This document shows positions 16,126-25,419 of a stretch of DNA of 64,000 nt, one piece after another. Both the position numbers and the translations under genes were made by a program. Source of the stretch: Blastococcus carthaginiensis. Its GTDB lineage: Bacteria > Actinomycetota > Actinomycetes > Mycobacteriales > Geodermatophilaceae. Location of the stretch: positions 72,867 to 136,866 of the forward strand of contig NZ_JASNFN010000021.1 of the NCBI RefSeq assembly GCF_030731085.1, read 5' to 3'. The notes under the pieces are model-generated. The model was not told where the DNA came from and did not search any database. It was given only the letters and a program-made list of their open reading frames with translations. Positions within the stretch are counted from its first letter, which is position 1. The number at the start of each line of letters is the position of its first letter.

Positions 16126-16348
16126 GCAAGGTCTCCATGTCCCGGAGGACCTGCGCCGCCTCGGCCAGGTCCTGCTCATCAGCGGCCAACTGCTCGGCCT
16201 CCTGCCGCAGGTCGGCTCGGGCTCGCTGCCGGGCTGCTGCCAGCAGCGCAGAACGGACGGCTGTGGAGACCGAGGTCCCGTCCCCGGTCAGGATCTCGAG
16301 CGCCCGTGCGGTGTCCTCGTCCGGGCGGAAAATGATCGTTGCAGCCAT
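16115..16348 (-). CDS. Antitoxin of a MazEF-type module
   Basis: A 77-residue protein from the ATG at 16348. The N-terminal strand MAATIIFRPDEDTARALEIL followed by TSVSTAVRSALLAAAR is a ribbon-helix-helix DNA-binding fold. The acidic, helical C-terminus (QEAEQLAADEQDLAEAAQVLRDMETL) is the usual toxin-wrapping segment. It should repress its own promoter and neutralise the toxin. Only a weak GGA precedes the ATG. The frame is open about 45 codons upstream, but that part is Pro/Ser-rich and unlike the family. Confidence 0.75.
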   Translation of the reverse strand: MAATIIFRPDEDTARALEILTGDGTSVSTAVRSALLAAARQRARADLRQEAEQLAADEQDLAEAAQVLRDMETLRAW

Positions 16349-16500
16349 TCCGACATCGTCTCGCCCGGTGTAAGACGCCGCCAGAGACGATCTGGGGGGC
16401 TGCGGAAGTGGACGAGGACCGCGACGCGCATCATCGGGGAGGTCCTGACCCGAGCCCGGGCCTGGCGAGCCGGCGTTCGTCATCCGGGCAGCGACTGACG

Positions 16501-16542
16501 GCGAGTACCCCTACTCGCCCCTTCGCCACCTCTCGTGGTGGC
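16501..16542 (-). terminator. Two hairpins after the CPBP protease gene
   Basis: Directly after the CPBP stop (minus direction) is a GCCACC/GGTGGC stem (16525-16542). It is followed by a perfect GCGAGTA-CCCC-TACTCGC stem-loop (16501-16518). There is no U-run, as is common in high-GC actinobacteria. They separate the CPBP gene from the toxin-antitoxin unit. Confidence 0.5.
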
Positions 16543-17346
16543 TCAGCCGCCGGGGACCTCGCCCCGTTCGTGCACCGACACCGGGAGCGCGCTGGCGGGG
16601 ACCAGCAGGAAGCGCAGGTCGATGACCGCGTGCAGCAGCACCGGCAGCAGCAGCGACCCGGTGTCCACGTAGATCAGCGCCATGACGCCGCCCAGCACGC
16701 CGGTCAGCACGATCCCCGCTCGGCCCTGGTAGGCGTGCGCCAGGCCGAACGCCACCGCGGCCACGACCACCAGGACCCAGGCGGGCGGGCCGCCGGCCAT
16801 GGCGGCGACCACGGCGAGGAAGAACCCCCGGTACAGCCACTCCTCGCACACCCCGGCGGTGACCCCGACCAGGGTGAACAGCCGCCGCTCCCCCTCGGTC
16901 CGGGGCAGCAGCGCGAGCGTGGACTGCCCGGGCGGCTCGGCGTGCCGACCTTCTCCGGGGCGCCGCGTCGGCCGGGTCGCCTCCAGCAGCGCACCGGCGC
17001 GCAGCTGGCGGGTGGAGGCCACGACGAGCAGCAGCACCACCACGACGACCACCGCGGTTCCGGGGCCCGGCCACTCCCGCGGCCAGACCAGCCCGACGGC
17101 CGCGGCATCGACCCCCGGCGAGGCCAGCCAGACGACGAAGGCCACCACCGCCAGGCCCCACTCGAGCACCAGCAACCGCCGGTAGAACGAGCGGCGCGCC
17201 CCGGCGTCGGTGCGCAGCCGGCCCTCGAACCGGCGGTGCAGCACGTGCCCGACGACGGGCTCGCCCACCACCAGGTAGACCGCCACGACCACCGCGGCCA
17301 GCGCCGCCGGGCCGAAGGCGTCGAGGGCGACCGGCAGGGTCGTCAC
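16543..17346 (-). CDS. CPBP family intramembrane metalloprotease
   Basis: From the GTG at 17346, 267 residues with about seven or eight membrane segments. The three CPBP (Abi/Rce1-like) motifs are present: EEWLYRGFF near residue 160 (EExxxR), FGLAHAYQG near 195 (FxxxH) and LLHAVIDLRFLL near 232 (HxxxD). They suggest a zinc-type glutamate protease active in the membrane. The open frame reaches back into rluD, but the GTG lies 10 bp after the rluD stop and starts a hydrophobic segment, so the longer form is unlikely. Substrate is unknown; CPBP members include prenyl-CAAX proteases and bacteriocin-immunity proteins. Confidence 0.85.
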   Translation of the reverse strand: MTTLPVALDAFGPAALAAVVVAVYLVVGEPVVGHVLHRRFEGRLRTDAGARRSFYRRLLVLEWGLAVVAFVVWLASPGVDAAAVGLVWPREWPGPGTAVVVVVVLLLVVASTRQLRAGALLEATRPTRRPGEGRHAEPPGQSTLALLPRTEGERRLFTLVGVTAGVCEEWLYRGFFLAVVAAMAGGPPAWVLVVVAAVAFGLAHAYQGRAGIVLTGVLGGVMALIYVDTGSLLLPVLLHAVIDLRFLLVPASALPVSVHERGEVPGG

Positions 17347-17356
17347 CGCCGGCGGA

Positions 17357-18304
17357 TCAGGCCTCGGCGCGCAGCAGGGCCAGCGCGCCGGCGAGGTCGG
17401 GCGGGTACTCGCTGGTGAACTCGACCCACTGCCCGTCGGCCGGGTGCGGGAGGCCCAGCCGCACCGCGTGCAGCCACTGCCGCGACACCCCGAGCCGGAC
17501 GGCCAGCGTCGGATCGGCGCCATAGGTCGTGTCGCCCACGCACGGGTGGCGCAGGGCCGAGAAGTGCACCCGGATCTGGTGCGTGCGCCCGGTCTCGAGC
17601 CGGATGTCGACCAGGCTGGCGGCGGCGAACGCCTCGGTCACCTCGTAGTGGGTCACCGACGGCCGGCCCCCGCTGACGACGGCGAACTTCCAGTCGTGCC
17701 GCGGGTGCCGGTCGATGGGCGCGTCGATGGTGCCGCGCGAGGGGTCGGGGTGGCCCTGCACGAGCGCGTGGTAGCCCTTCGCCACCGTGCGCTCCTTGAA
17801 GGCGGCCTTCAGCGCGGTGTAGGCGCGCTCGCTCTTGGCGACCACCATGACGCCGGTGGTGGCGGCGTCCAGCCGGTGCACCACGCCCTGCCGCTCGGCG
17901 GCACCGGACGTGGAGATGCGGTACCCGGCGGCGGCCAGGCCGCCGATGACCGTGGGCCCGTCCCAGCCGGGGCTGGGGTGGGCGGCGACCCCGACCGGCT
18001 TGTCGACGACCACCAGGTCGTCGTCGTCGTGGAGGACCGTCATGCCCTCGACCGGCTGCGGGGGCGCGGGTTCGCCGGGCGGGGGTGGCAGCTCGACCTC
18101 GAGCCAGCTGCCCCCGGTGAGCCGGTCCCCCTTGCCGCGCACCCGGCCGTCGACGACGACGTGGCCGGCGTCGGCCAGCTCGGCCGCCACCGTGCGGGTG
18201 AGGCCGAAGAGCCGGGACAGGGCCTGGTCCACCCGCTGGCCCTCCAGGCCGTCGGGCACCGGGAGGGCCCGGTGCAGGCCGGGAGTGCTGGTCACGGCGT
18301 CCAT
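17357..18304 (-). CDS. rluD: RluA/RluD family 23S rRNA pseudouridine synthase
   Basis: The 315-residue protein has an S4-like RNA-binding domain at the N-terminus (GQRVDQALSRLFGLTRTVAAELADAGHVVVDG, residues 17-50). It is followed by the RluA-type catalytic domain with LVVVDKPVGVAAHPS and GVVHRLDAATTGVMVVAKS, whose Asp is the nucleophile, and LETGRTHQIRVHF. It should convert uridines in helix 69 of 23S rRNA. The ATG at 18304 is the first sensible start; a GTG four codons later is also possible, and neither has a strong ribosome-binding site. lspA and rluD adjacency is common in actinobacteria, though here 417 bp separate them. Confidence 0.92.
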   Translation of the reverse strand: MDAVTSTPGLHRALPVPDGLEGQRVDQALSRLFGLTRTVAAELADAGHVVVDGRVRGKGDRLTGGSWLEVELPPPPGEPAPPQPVEGMTVLHDDDDLVVVDKPVGVAAHPSPGWDGPTVIGGLAAAGYRISTSGAAERQGVVHRLDAATTGVMVVAKSERAYTALKAAFKERTVAKGYHALVQGHPDPSRGTIDAPIDRHPRHDWKFAVVSGGRPSVTHYEVTEAFAAASLVDIRLETGRTHQIRVHFSALRHPCVGDTTYGADPTLAVRLGVSRQWLHAVRLGLPHPADGQWVEFTSEYPPDLAGALALLRAEA

Positions 18305-18721
18305 TGTGCGGGTCGGGCCGGACGACGTGGTGGAACGGCCCGCCTGCAGGGTCCCGGCGCGAGCCTGTGTGCGGCGGGGGGACCTGTGCGGCAACACGTG
18401 GGCATTGATGGGGGACTTCCGCACCGGGTCGGCGCTCGAACCAGCCTTCTGACCTGTGCACCCCCTCGGGAGACGGGTGAGATCGGAACGGGCCGCCCGG
18501 CACGATCGAGCATCCGACGAAGTGCGATGACGCCCACTTCCCGAGGGGTCAGAAGCGGGCGTGAGCGCACATCGTCGGCCGGTGACGGGCTCGCGCGACC
18601 CACCACACCCACGTCGTGAGGGAGACCCGTGTGTCAGGGCCTCGACCCGAGTGGTGATGTCCCACAGGGCCGCCCACGTGTTGCCGTACCGGCGGGGGGG
18701 CGGGGGGGCAGGCGGGTCCTC
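18305..18721. other. 417-bp gap between lspA and rluD without a clear gene
   Basis: No frame here has convincing protein features. It contains a long imperfect hairpin (18522-18570) and two runs of seven G on the plus strand (18694-18700 and 18702-18708) just after the lspA stop. The rluD promoter presumably lies here but no clear element was found. Some actinobacteria carry a DksA/TraR-type gene in this interval; I see none. Confidence 0.5.
18522..18570. repeat. Imperfect 49-bp hairpin between lspA and rluD
   Basis: Arms 18522-18535 and 18557-18570 match at 12 of 14 positions, and an inner CTTC/GAAG pair extends the stem. It could be a processing site, attenuator or remnant repeat. There is no T-run on either strand. 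Confidence 0.45.
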
Positions 18722-19381
18722 CTACTGGGCGGCGCTGGGCCGCCCGTCCGCGCCGCTGCGGGTGCCGTCGAACTCGATGCCCCGCAGCGCCAGCAGCACC
18801 CCCAGGATGCCCCCGCAGACGATGGCCGAGTCGGCGACGTTGAACACCGGCCACACGCTCCCGTCCGGACCGAACACCGACAGGAAGTCGACGACGCCGC
18901 CGCGCAGGAACCCAGGGTCGCGGAACACCCGGTCGACCAGGTTGCCCACCGCCCCGCCGAGGACCAGCCCCAGCGCGACGGCCCAGCCGGTCGACCGCAT
19001 GCGGCGGGCGGTGCGCACGATGACGACGGAGACGACGGCCGCGATCAGGCTGAACAGCACCGTCGCACCCTCCGCGAAGGAGAACGCGGCGCCGGTGTTG
19101 CGCAGGTTGGTGAGGTACAGCGCGCCGCCCAGGACGCGGATGTCCTCCCCCGGCTCGATGGTCGCGACGACCACCAGCTTGGTGACCAGGTCGAGCGCCA
19201 GGACGGCGGCGGCGAGGGACAGCAGCAACCGGGTGCGCGGCCGGCCGGACGGCTCGGCGGCGGAGGAACCGCCGTCCGCGCCGTCGGCCGGGTCGACGTG
19301 CTCGGACAGGTCGGGCTCCTCGCTCGGTCGGCACCGGCCGGCCGACCCGGCGGTGCCGACGACGATAGCCGGGCCCGCCAC
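18722..19381 (-). CDS. lspA: Lipoprotein signal peptidase (signal peptidase II)
   Basis: LspA cleaves the signal peptide of prolipoproteins in the membrane after diacylglyceryl transfer. Four helices are visible, with LALDLVTKLVVV, LTNLRNTGAAFSF, GGAVGNLVDRV (first catalytic Asp) and WPVFNVADSAIVCGG (second Asp). The largest frame begins at GTG 19381 and gives 219 residues with a 50-residue polar extension. A candidate -10 (TATCGT, 19362-19367) lies inside that extension, and GAGGAG at 19316-19321 is placed six bases before an in-frame CTG at 19309. The true protein may therefore start at about residue 25. It lies 30 bp after the sugar-importer ATPase gene. Confidence 0.92.
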   Translation of the reverse strand: MAGPAIVVGTAGSAGRCRPSEEPDLSEHVDPADGADGGSSAAEPSGRPRTRLLLSLAAAVLALDLVTKLVVVATIEPGEDIRVLGGALYLTNLRNTGAAFSFAEGATVLFSLIAAVVSVVIVRTARRMRSTGWAVALGLVLGGAVGNLVDRVFRDPGFLRGGVVDFLSVFGPDGSVWPVFNVADSAIVCGGILGVLLALRGIEFDGTRSGADGRPSAAQ

Positions 19382-19411
19382 CGGCGCTGCGGCGGCGGGC
19401 CGGGTGCCCGC

Positions 19412-20689
<1,278 letters not shown>

Positions 20690-20744
20690 CAGGATTCGTC
20701 CCCTCGCTGGGTCGATGAGGTGCAACTGCGGTCGGTCATGGCGC

Positions 20745-21578
20745 TCAGCCCTTGACCGCGCCGTTGGTGAGGCCGGCGACGATGCGCCGCTGGAAGAGCA
20801 GGACGAGGACCACCACGGGGATGGTGACGATCACCGCGGCCGCCGAGATGGCGCCGGTCGGCTCCTCGAACTGCGAGGCACCCGTGAACAGACCGAGCGC
20901 CGCGGGCACCGGGCGGGCCGCCTCCGTGGAGGTCAGCGAGATGCCGTAGATGAAGTCGTTCCAGGCGATGAAGAACGCGATGATCGCCGTGGTGAAGACG
21001 CCGGGGGCGGCGAGCGGGACGATCACCTTGCGGAACGCCTGCCAGGTGGTCGCGCCGTCGACCTGCGCCGCCTGCTCCATCTCCCAGGGGATCTCCCGGA
21101 AGAACGCCGACATCGTCCAGATCGAGATCGGCAGCGTCAGCGACAGGTACGGGATGATCAGCCCCGGCCAGGTGTCGTACAGGCCGATGTTCCGCCAGAG
21201 GTTGAACAGCGGCGTGACGATCGAGATGACCGGGAAGATCGCCACCGCCAGCGCCGTGGACAGGATCAGCTTCTTGCCCGGGAAGTCCAGCCGGGCGATC
21301 GCGTAGGCGGCGAACATCGCCAGCAGGCAGGAGATCGCCGTCGCGATGAGGCAGATGCCGAAGGAGTTCACCAGGGCCGGCAGGAAGAGGTCGCTGGCCC
21401 CGCCGAACAGGATCAGGTCGTAGTTCTGCCAGGTGGGCGCGGTGGGCAGGAAGCTCCCGTTGGAGAGGTCGCTGGGCGCCTTGAGCGACACCGAGATGAT
21501 CCAGGCGATCGGGAACAGGCAGTAGACGACGATGAGCGCGCCGCCGATGCCCCAGAGCACCTTGTTCCGCGTGGACAT
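20745..21578 (-). CDS. sugB: Sugar ABC transporter permease (SugB-like)
   Basis: A 277-residue inner-membrane permease with six helices. The binding-protein-dependent transport (EAA) loop EMEQAAQVDGATTWQAFRKVIVPLAAP, near residues 180-205, contacts the ATPase. The C-terminus ends RRIVAGLTNGAVKG as usual for CUT1 MalG-type permeases. The gene follows the other permease with a gap of only 3 bp. Together with that subunit it would form the channel for a disaccharide, probably trehalose by analogy with the mycobacterial LpqY-SugABC system. Confidence 0.9.
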   Translation of the reverse strand: MSTRNKVLWGIGGALIVVYCLFPIAWIISVSLKAPSDLSNGSFLPTAPTWQNYDLILFGGASDLFLPALVNSFGICLIATAISCLLAMFAAYAIARLDFPGKKLILSTALAVAIFPVISIVTPLFNLWRNIGLYDTWPGLIIPYLSLTLPISIWTMSAFFREIPWEMEQAAQVDGATTWQAFRKVIVPLAAPGVFTTAIIAFFIAWNDFIYGISLTSTEAARPVPAALGLFTGASQFEEPTGAISAAAVIVTIPVVVLVLLFQRRIVAGLTNGAVKG

Positions 21579-21581
21579 GGG

Positions 21582-22541
21582 CTACTCCCCCCGCGCCTGG
21601 GCCAGGTCGACCTTGAAGAGCTTGATGAAGCTGAAGGCGATCAGCACGACCGCGAGGAACAGCAGCACCGAGACCGCGGACCCCAGGCCGATCTCCAGCC
21701 GGGCGATCGTCTGCCGGTAGGCCAGGAACGACACCGACTCGGTGCCGTTCGCACCGTTGGTCATGATGAAGATGCTGTCGAACACCCGGAACGCGTCGAG
21801 GGTGCGGAACAGCAGGGCGACCATGATCGCCGCCTTCATGTTGGGGATCGTCACCTTCCACAGGCGCTGCCACCGCGTCGCGCCGTCGACCTTCGCCGCC
21901 TCCTGGAGCACCTCGGGCACCTGGGCCAGGCCGGCGAGCAGCAGCAGCGAGATGAACGGGGTGGTCTTCCAGATCTCGGCGAGGCAGATGACCAGCAGCG
22001 CCGTCCAGCGGTCGCCGAACCAGTCGGTGCTCTCCGAGACGCCGGGCAGCCAGGCGAACCACGAGTTCACGAACCCGGACTGGATGTCGAAGGCGAACTG
22101 CCAGGCGAACGCCGACACGACGGTGATGACCGCGTACGGGATGAGGATCGCCGCCCGGAGGACCGGACGCAGCGCCCGCAGCGCCTTCACCATCACCAGC
22201 GCCAGCCCGAAGCCGAGGACCAGCTCCACGGCCACGGTGACCACCGTGATGAAGGCGGTGACGCCGATCGACTGCCACCACAGCGAGTCGGTGAGGATCA
22301 CCCAGTAGTTGGTGAGCCCGGTGAAGGAGCGGTTCGCCGGGTCGGTCAGCCGGTAGTCGAACAGCGACTCGTAGGTGGCCTGCAGGATCGGGTAGGCGGT
22401 GACGAGGAGCATCACCGCGAACGCCGGTCCGGCCAGCAGCCACCCCAGCCGCTTCTCCCCGCGGGCCCGGTCGCTCGCCCGGACCTTGGGCGCCGAGACC
22501 GGTTCGTCCTTCTTGGTCGGCGGGAGCGTCGTCGTACTCAC
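21582..22541 (-). CDS. sugA: Sugar ABC transporter permease (SugA-like)
   Basis: The 319-residue MalF-type permease has a 30-residue cytoplasmic N-terminus, then six helices. The EAA loop EVLQEAAKVDGATRWQRLWKVTIPNM is near residue 215. The GTG at 22541 has GAGGAG five bases upstream. A 73-bp gap with a hairpin separates it from the binding-protein gene, so the two permeases may be made in smaller amounts than the binding protein. Confidence 0.9.
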   Translation of the reverse strand: MSTTTLPPTKKDEPVSAPKVRASDRARGEKRLGWLLAGPAFAVMLLVTAYPILQATYESLFDYRLTDPANRSFTGLTNYWVILTDSLWWQSIGVTAFITVVTVAVELVLGFGLALVMVKALRALRPVLRAAILIPYAVITVVSAFAWQFAFDIQSGFVNSWFAWLPGVSESTDWFGDRWTALLVICLAEIWKTTPFISLLLLAGLAQVPEVLQEAAKVDGATRWQRLWKVTIPNMKAAIMVALLFRTLDAFRVFDSIFIMTNGANGTESVSFLAYRQTIARLEIGLGSAVSVLLFLAVVLIAFSFIKLFKVDLAQARGE

Positions 22542-22566
22542 GAGGACTCCTCGCCGGCGCTCGTCG

Positions 22567-22580
22567 CCCGCGTTCGCGGG
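22567..22580 (-). other. Short intercistronic hairpin between lpqY-like and sugA-like genes
   Basis: CCCGCG and CGCGGG are separated by two bases, 34-47 bp after the binding-protein stop. Such stems often protect the upstream mRNA or reduce read-through into permease genes. Confidence 0.35.
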
Positions 22581-22614
22581 ACTGCTCCACCCATCGGTTC
22601 GCTCGCGAGCTCGC

Positions 22615-23970
22615 TCACAACAGGTCCTCCTTCGCCAGGACTGCCTTGATGAGCTCGGTCGCCGCCTTGCCGGTCTGGCCGGGGTCGACGCCCGACGGCG
22701 GGTGGTAGCTGCGCTGGATGCCGACCGAGATCTCGTTGTAGTACGGCGTCTGCGGCCGGGGTGCGGCCATCTCCAGGGACTCCCGGATCGCCGGGGCCAT
22801 CGGGAAGGCCTCGAGCACCTCGGGGTCGTCGTAGACCGCGGTGGACGACGCCGGGTTGCCGTTGGTCACAAAGTAGTAGGCCTGGTTCTCGTCGGAGACG
22901 ATGCACTCGGCCGCTTCGTACGCCAGCTCGGGGCTCTCGCTGAAGGCGCTCACCCCGAGGTTGATGCCGCCGTAGGGCGGGGCGGCCGGCGTCTCCTCGT
23001 CGACCCGCGGGTAGATGGTCGCGGCGTAGTCCTCCGGCACCGACGGGTCGAGGGTCCCGGCCTCGGCCGCCCCCAGCGCGCGGGGGTAGACGAACGGGTA
23101 GTTGACCTGGAAGCCGCCGGCCTCGCTCTCGAAGCCGGTGGCGGTGGAGTCCTCGTTCGCCGTCGAGAAGGCCGGCCCGGCCGCGTCGGACTCGGCGACC
23201 ATCTTCATCACCTCGGCGGCCCGGACACCGGCCTCGGAGGTGAGGCCGAGCTCGATCTGAGCCGGGTCCTCGGGCGATGCGTCGGTGATGATGGAGCCGC
23301 CCGCGGACTCGATCAGGGCGTTGAACCAGACCGTCAGCGACTCGGCCCGGGCGCCCTGGGCGCCGACCAGCGTGCCGGTCTCCTCGGCCGCCTGGACGAT
23401 CTGCTCCCAGGTCACGGGCTCGGACATGTCCAGCCCTGCCTCCTCCGCCACCGACTCCCGGTACCAGAGCAGCTGGGTGTTGGCCCAGAAGGGGACCGCG
23501 ACGAGCTCACCGTCCCAGGTGGAGCCCTCGACGGCGCTCTCGACGACGTCCTCGGTCACCCGGTCGGCGACGTCGTCGGGCACCGGGGCCAGGAAGCCGG
23601 CCTGGGCGAACTCCGGGATGAAGGGCGGGTCCAGGCTCATGAGGTCGATCGAGTCGTCGTTGGCCGCGAGGCGCCGGATCAGCTGCTCGCGCTGCGACGC
23701 CGCGTCGCGGGGCAGCAGGGCCGTCTCGATCGTGTACCGGCCGTCGGCCTCCTCGGTGCACCGGGCGGCGATCTCGGCCTGCCCGCCGGCGTCCGGGTTG
23801 ATGTACCAGGTGAGCGTCGAAGCACCCCCGCCCCCGCCGCCGCAGGCCGCGAGCCCGGAGGCCAGGAGCGCGCCGGCGGCTGCACCCGCGAGGCGCCGCG
23901 GCCGGGCCCTGCCCTGGCCGGGAACCCCCGTGCGGGCTCGGGGCGGGTGGGGATCGGGGATCGCTGACAC
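22615..23970 (-). CDS. lpqY: Sugar-binding lipoprotein (LpqY-like)
   Basis: About 451 residues. A positively charged N-terminus and hydrophobic stretch end in the lipobox LASGLAAC followed by a Gly run, so the protein is lipid-anchored outside the membrane. The mature part starts STLTWYINPDAGGQAEIAARC and contains LPRDAASQREQLIRRLAANDDSIDLMSLD, close to what I recall of mycobacterial LpqY, the trehalose receptor. The GTG at 23970 is favoured because GGAGG is eight bases upstream. The ATG two codons earlier is too close to that site, and the longest frame starts in promoter sequence. It is the first gene of the importer unit. Trehalose as substrate is inference. Confidence 0.88.
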   Translation of the reverse strand: MSAIPDPHPPRARTGVPGQGRARPRRLAGAAAGALLASGLAACGGGGGGASTLTWYINPDAGGQAEIAARCTEEADGRYTIETALLPRDAASQREQLIRRLAANDDSIDLMSLDPPFIPEFAQAGFLAPVPDDVADRVTEDVVESAVEGSTWDGELVAVPFWANTQLLWYRESVAEEAGLDMSEPVTWEQIVQAAEETGTLVGAQGARAESLTVWFNALIESAGGSIITDASPEDPAQIELGLTSEAGVRAAEVMKMVAESDAAGPAFSTANEDSTATGFESEAGGFQVNYPFVYPRALGAAEAGTLDPSVPEDYAATIYPRVDEETPAAPPYGGINLGVSAFSESPELAYEAAECIVSDENQAYYFVTNGNPASSTAVYDDPEVLEAFPMAPAIRESLEMAAPRPQTPYYNEISVGIQRSYHPPSGVDPGQTGKAATELIKAVLAKEDLL

Positions 23971-24024
23971 GCGCATCGCCTCCGTTGGCGCTCGGTGCAG
24001 CCCGATGATCTCGGGGGTACTTGG

Positions 24025-24053
24025 AGCGTCGTACCGTCGCCGGAGGCTGTCAA
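24025..24053 (-). promoter_or_regulatory. Candidate promoter of the lpqY-sugABC-like operon
   Basis: On the minus strand a perfect TTGACA (24048-24053) is followed after 17 bases by GACGCT (24025-24030), which keeps the A2 and T6 of the -10 element. The transcript would start near 24018, about 48 bases before the GTG. A small palindrome CCCGA-N5-TCGGG at 24001-24015 sits at the start of the transcript and may be an operator. Confidence 0.5.
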
Positions 24054-24071
24054 ACCGAACGAGACGTGCAC

Positions 24072-24098
24072 GTGACACCGGGCCGACCGGCCCGTCAC
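24072..24098 (-). terminator. Hairpin after the DUF4032 gene
   Basis: GTGAC and GGGCC blocks on the left arm pair with GGCCC and GTCAC on the right, across a four-base loop, with a small internal asymmetry. It starts 8 bp after the DUF4032 stop and separates that gene from the importer promoter. Confidence 0.5.
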
Positions 24099-24105
24099 CT
24101 GCGGT

Positions 24106-25335
24106 TCATCCCCGGCCGGCGATGACCGAGGGCGTGGTGAGCTCCTGCGGCGTGCCCGGCAGGACGTTGTCGAAGTAGGAACGCGCGGCCTTCGTCGTCC
24201 CGACGTCGCGCCCGGCCTTCTCCGACAGGAACCAGCGGTGCTCGAGGACCTCGTGGAAGACCTCGGCCGGCTCGAGCCGGCCGCGCAGGTGCTCGGGGAT
24301 GGCGTCCACGACCGGCTGGTAGACCTCGCCGAGCCAGCGGTGGCCGGCGATCGTCTCGGGCACCGCCTGCCCCGACTTCTGCTCCAGGTACGCGCGGAAG
24401 GCGCGGACGTCGTTGAGCAACCGCTGCGCCTGCCGCTCCCGCACCTCCAGACCGGTGAGGCGGAACAGCTCGCGGCGGTTGTGCCCGGGCTCGGCGACCC
24501 GGGTCTCCACCCGCAGCCGGGTGCCCTCGTCGGTCGTGAGCAGCTCCACCTCGCCGACGTCGAAACCGAGCTCGTTCAGCCGCTGCAGGCGTTCGGCGAC
24601 GCGGTAGCGCTGCTCGTCGGTGCGGAAGACCTCCTCACGGGTGACCTCCTCCCACAGCGACTCATACCGCCGCGGCAGGCCCTCGGCCACCTCGATGGGG
24701 TCGATGTCCTCGGGCAGCAGCCCGCCGAACTGAAGGTCGAGCAGCTCCGCGCCGACCCGCTCGCAGGCCAGGTCGACGTCGTAGCGGCGCTGGCCGGGCG
24801 ACAGCCGCGGGTGGCGCTCGACGGTCTCGGCGTCGACCAGGTAGGCGGCGAAGGTGCCGGCGTCGAGGCGGAAGAGGGTGTTGGACAGCGAGCAGTCGCC
24901 CCAGAAGACGCCGGCCAGGTGCAGCCGCACCAGCAGCACGACCATCGTGTCGAGCAGCTGGTCGGCCGACTGACCGCCACGCGGGCCGGAGAACAGCCAG
25001 CGGTAGGACATCGAGTACTCGAGGTACCGGGTGACCAGGATCGCCGCCTGGTCGTCGGGCCGGTCGACGCAGATGCCGAGCACCGAGACGGTGGGCAGGC
25101 CCTCGTTCTCGAACTGGGCGAGCAGCGCGTACTCGTGGCGGGCCAGCCGCTCGTCGATCTCCTTCAGCGCGTAGACCCGGTCCTCGACGGCGACGAAGCG
25201 CACGACGTGCCGGGAGATGCCGCGCGAGGGGACGTCGAGCAGGAGGTCGTCGTCCCACTCCTCCAGCGGCTGGTCCCACGGCAGCGACAGCAGCCCGGTC
25301 GCGTCCGTGGCCGGTGGTCGGAAGAGGTACCGCAT
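24106..25335 (-). CDS. DUF4032 protein with a kinase-like N-terminal domain
   Basis: The 409-residue protein belongs to the actinobacterial DUF4032 family. Residues 40-190 look like a small-molecule or lipopolysaccharide-type kinase: VYALKEIDERLARHEYALL holds the lysine and glutamate, GVFWGDCSLSNTLFR resembles the catalytic HxDxxxxN loop with Trp-Gly in place of the first residues, and YLVDAETVE resembles the metal-binding DFG position. The C-terminal 200 residues are helical and specific to the family. GGAG lies five bases before ATG 25335. No reaction has been shown for the family as far as I know. Its position directly upstream of the LpqY-type importer suggests a link to sugar or trehalose metabolism. 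Confidence 0.85.
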   Translation of the reverse strand: MRYLFRPPATDATGLLSLPWDQPLEEWDDDLLLDVPSRGISRHVVRFVAVEDRVYALKEIDERLARHEYALLAQFENEGLPTVSVLGICVDRPDDQAAILVTRYLEYSMSYRWLFSGPRGGQSADQLLDTMVVLLVRLHLAGVFWGDCSLSNTLFRLDAGTFAAYLVDAETVERHPRLSPGQRRYDVDLACERVGAELLDLQFGGLLPEDIDPIEVAEGLPRRYESLWEEVTREEVFRTDEQRYRVAERLQRLNELGFDVGEVELLTTDEGTRLRVETRVAEPGHNRRELFRLTGLEVRERQAQRLLNDVRAFRAYLEQKSGQAVPETIAGHRWLGEVYQPVVDAIPEHLRGRLEPAEVFHEVLEHRWFLSEKAGRDVGTTKAARSYFDNVLPGTPQELTTPSVIAGRG

Positions 25336-25419
25336 GGCGCGCTCCGGGGGGAAGACAGGTGCTGGCCGTCACGATCCCACGCCGCAGCCGCCGCGACGTG
25401 GGGGAAGGGTGGTCCTTCG

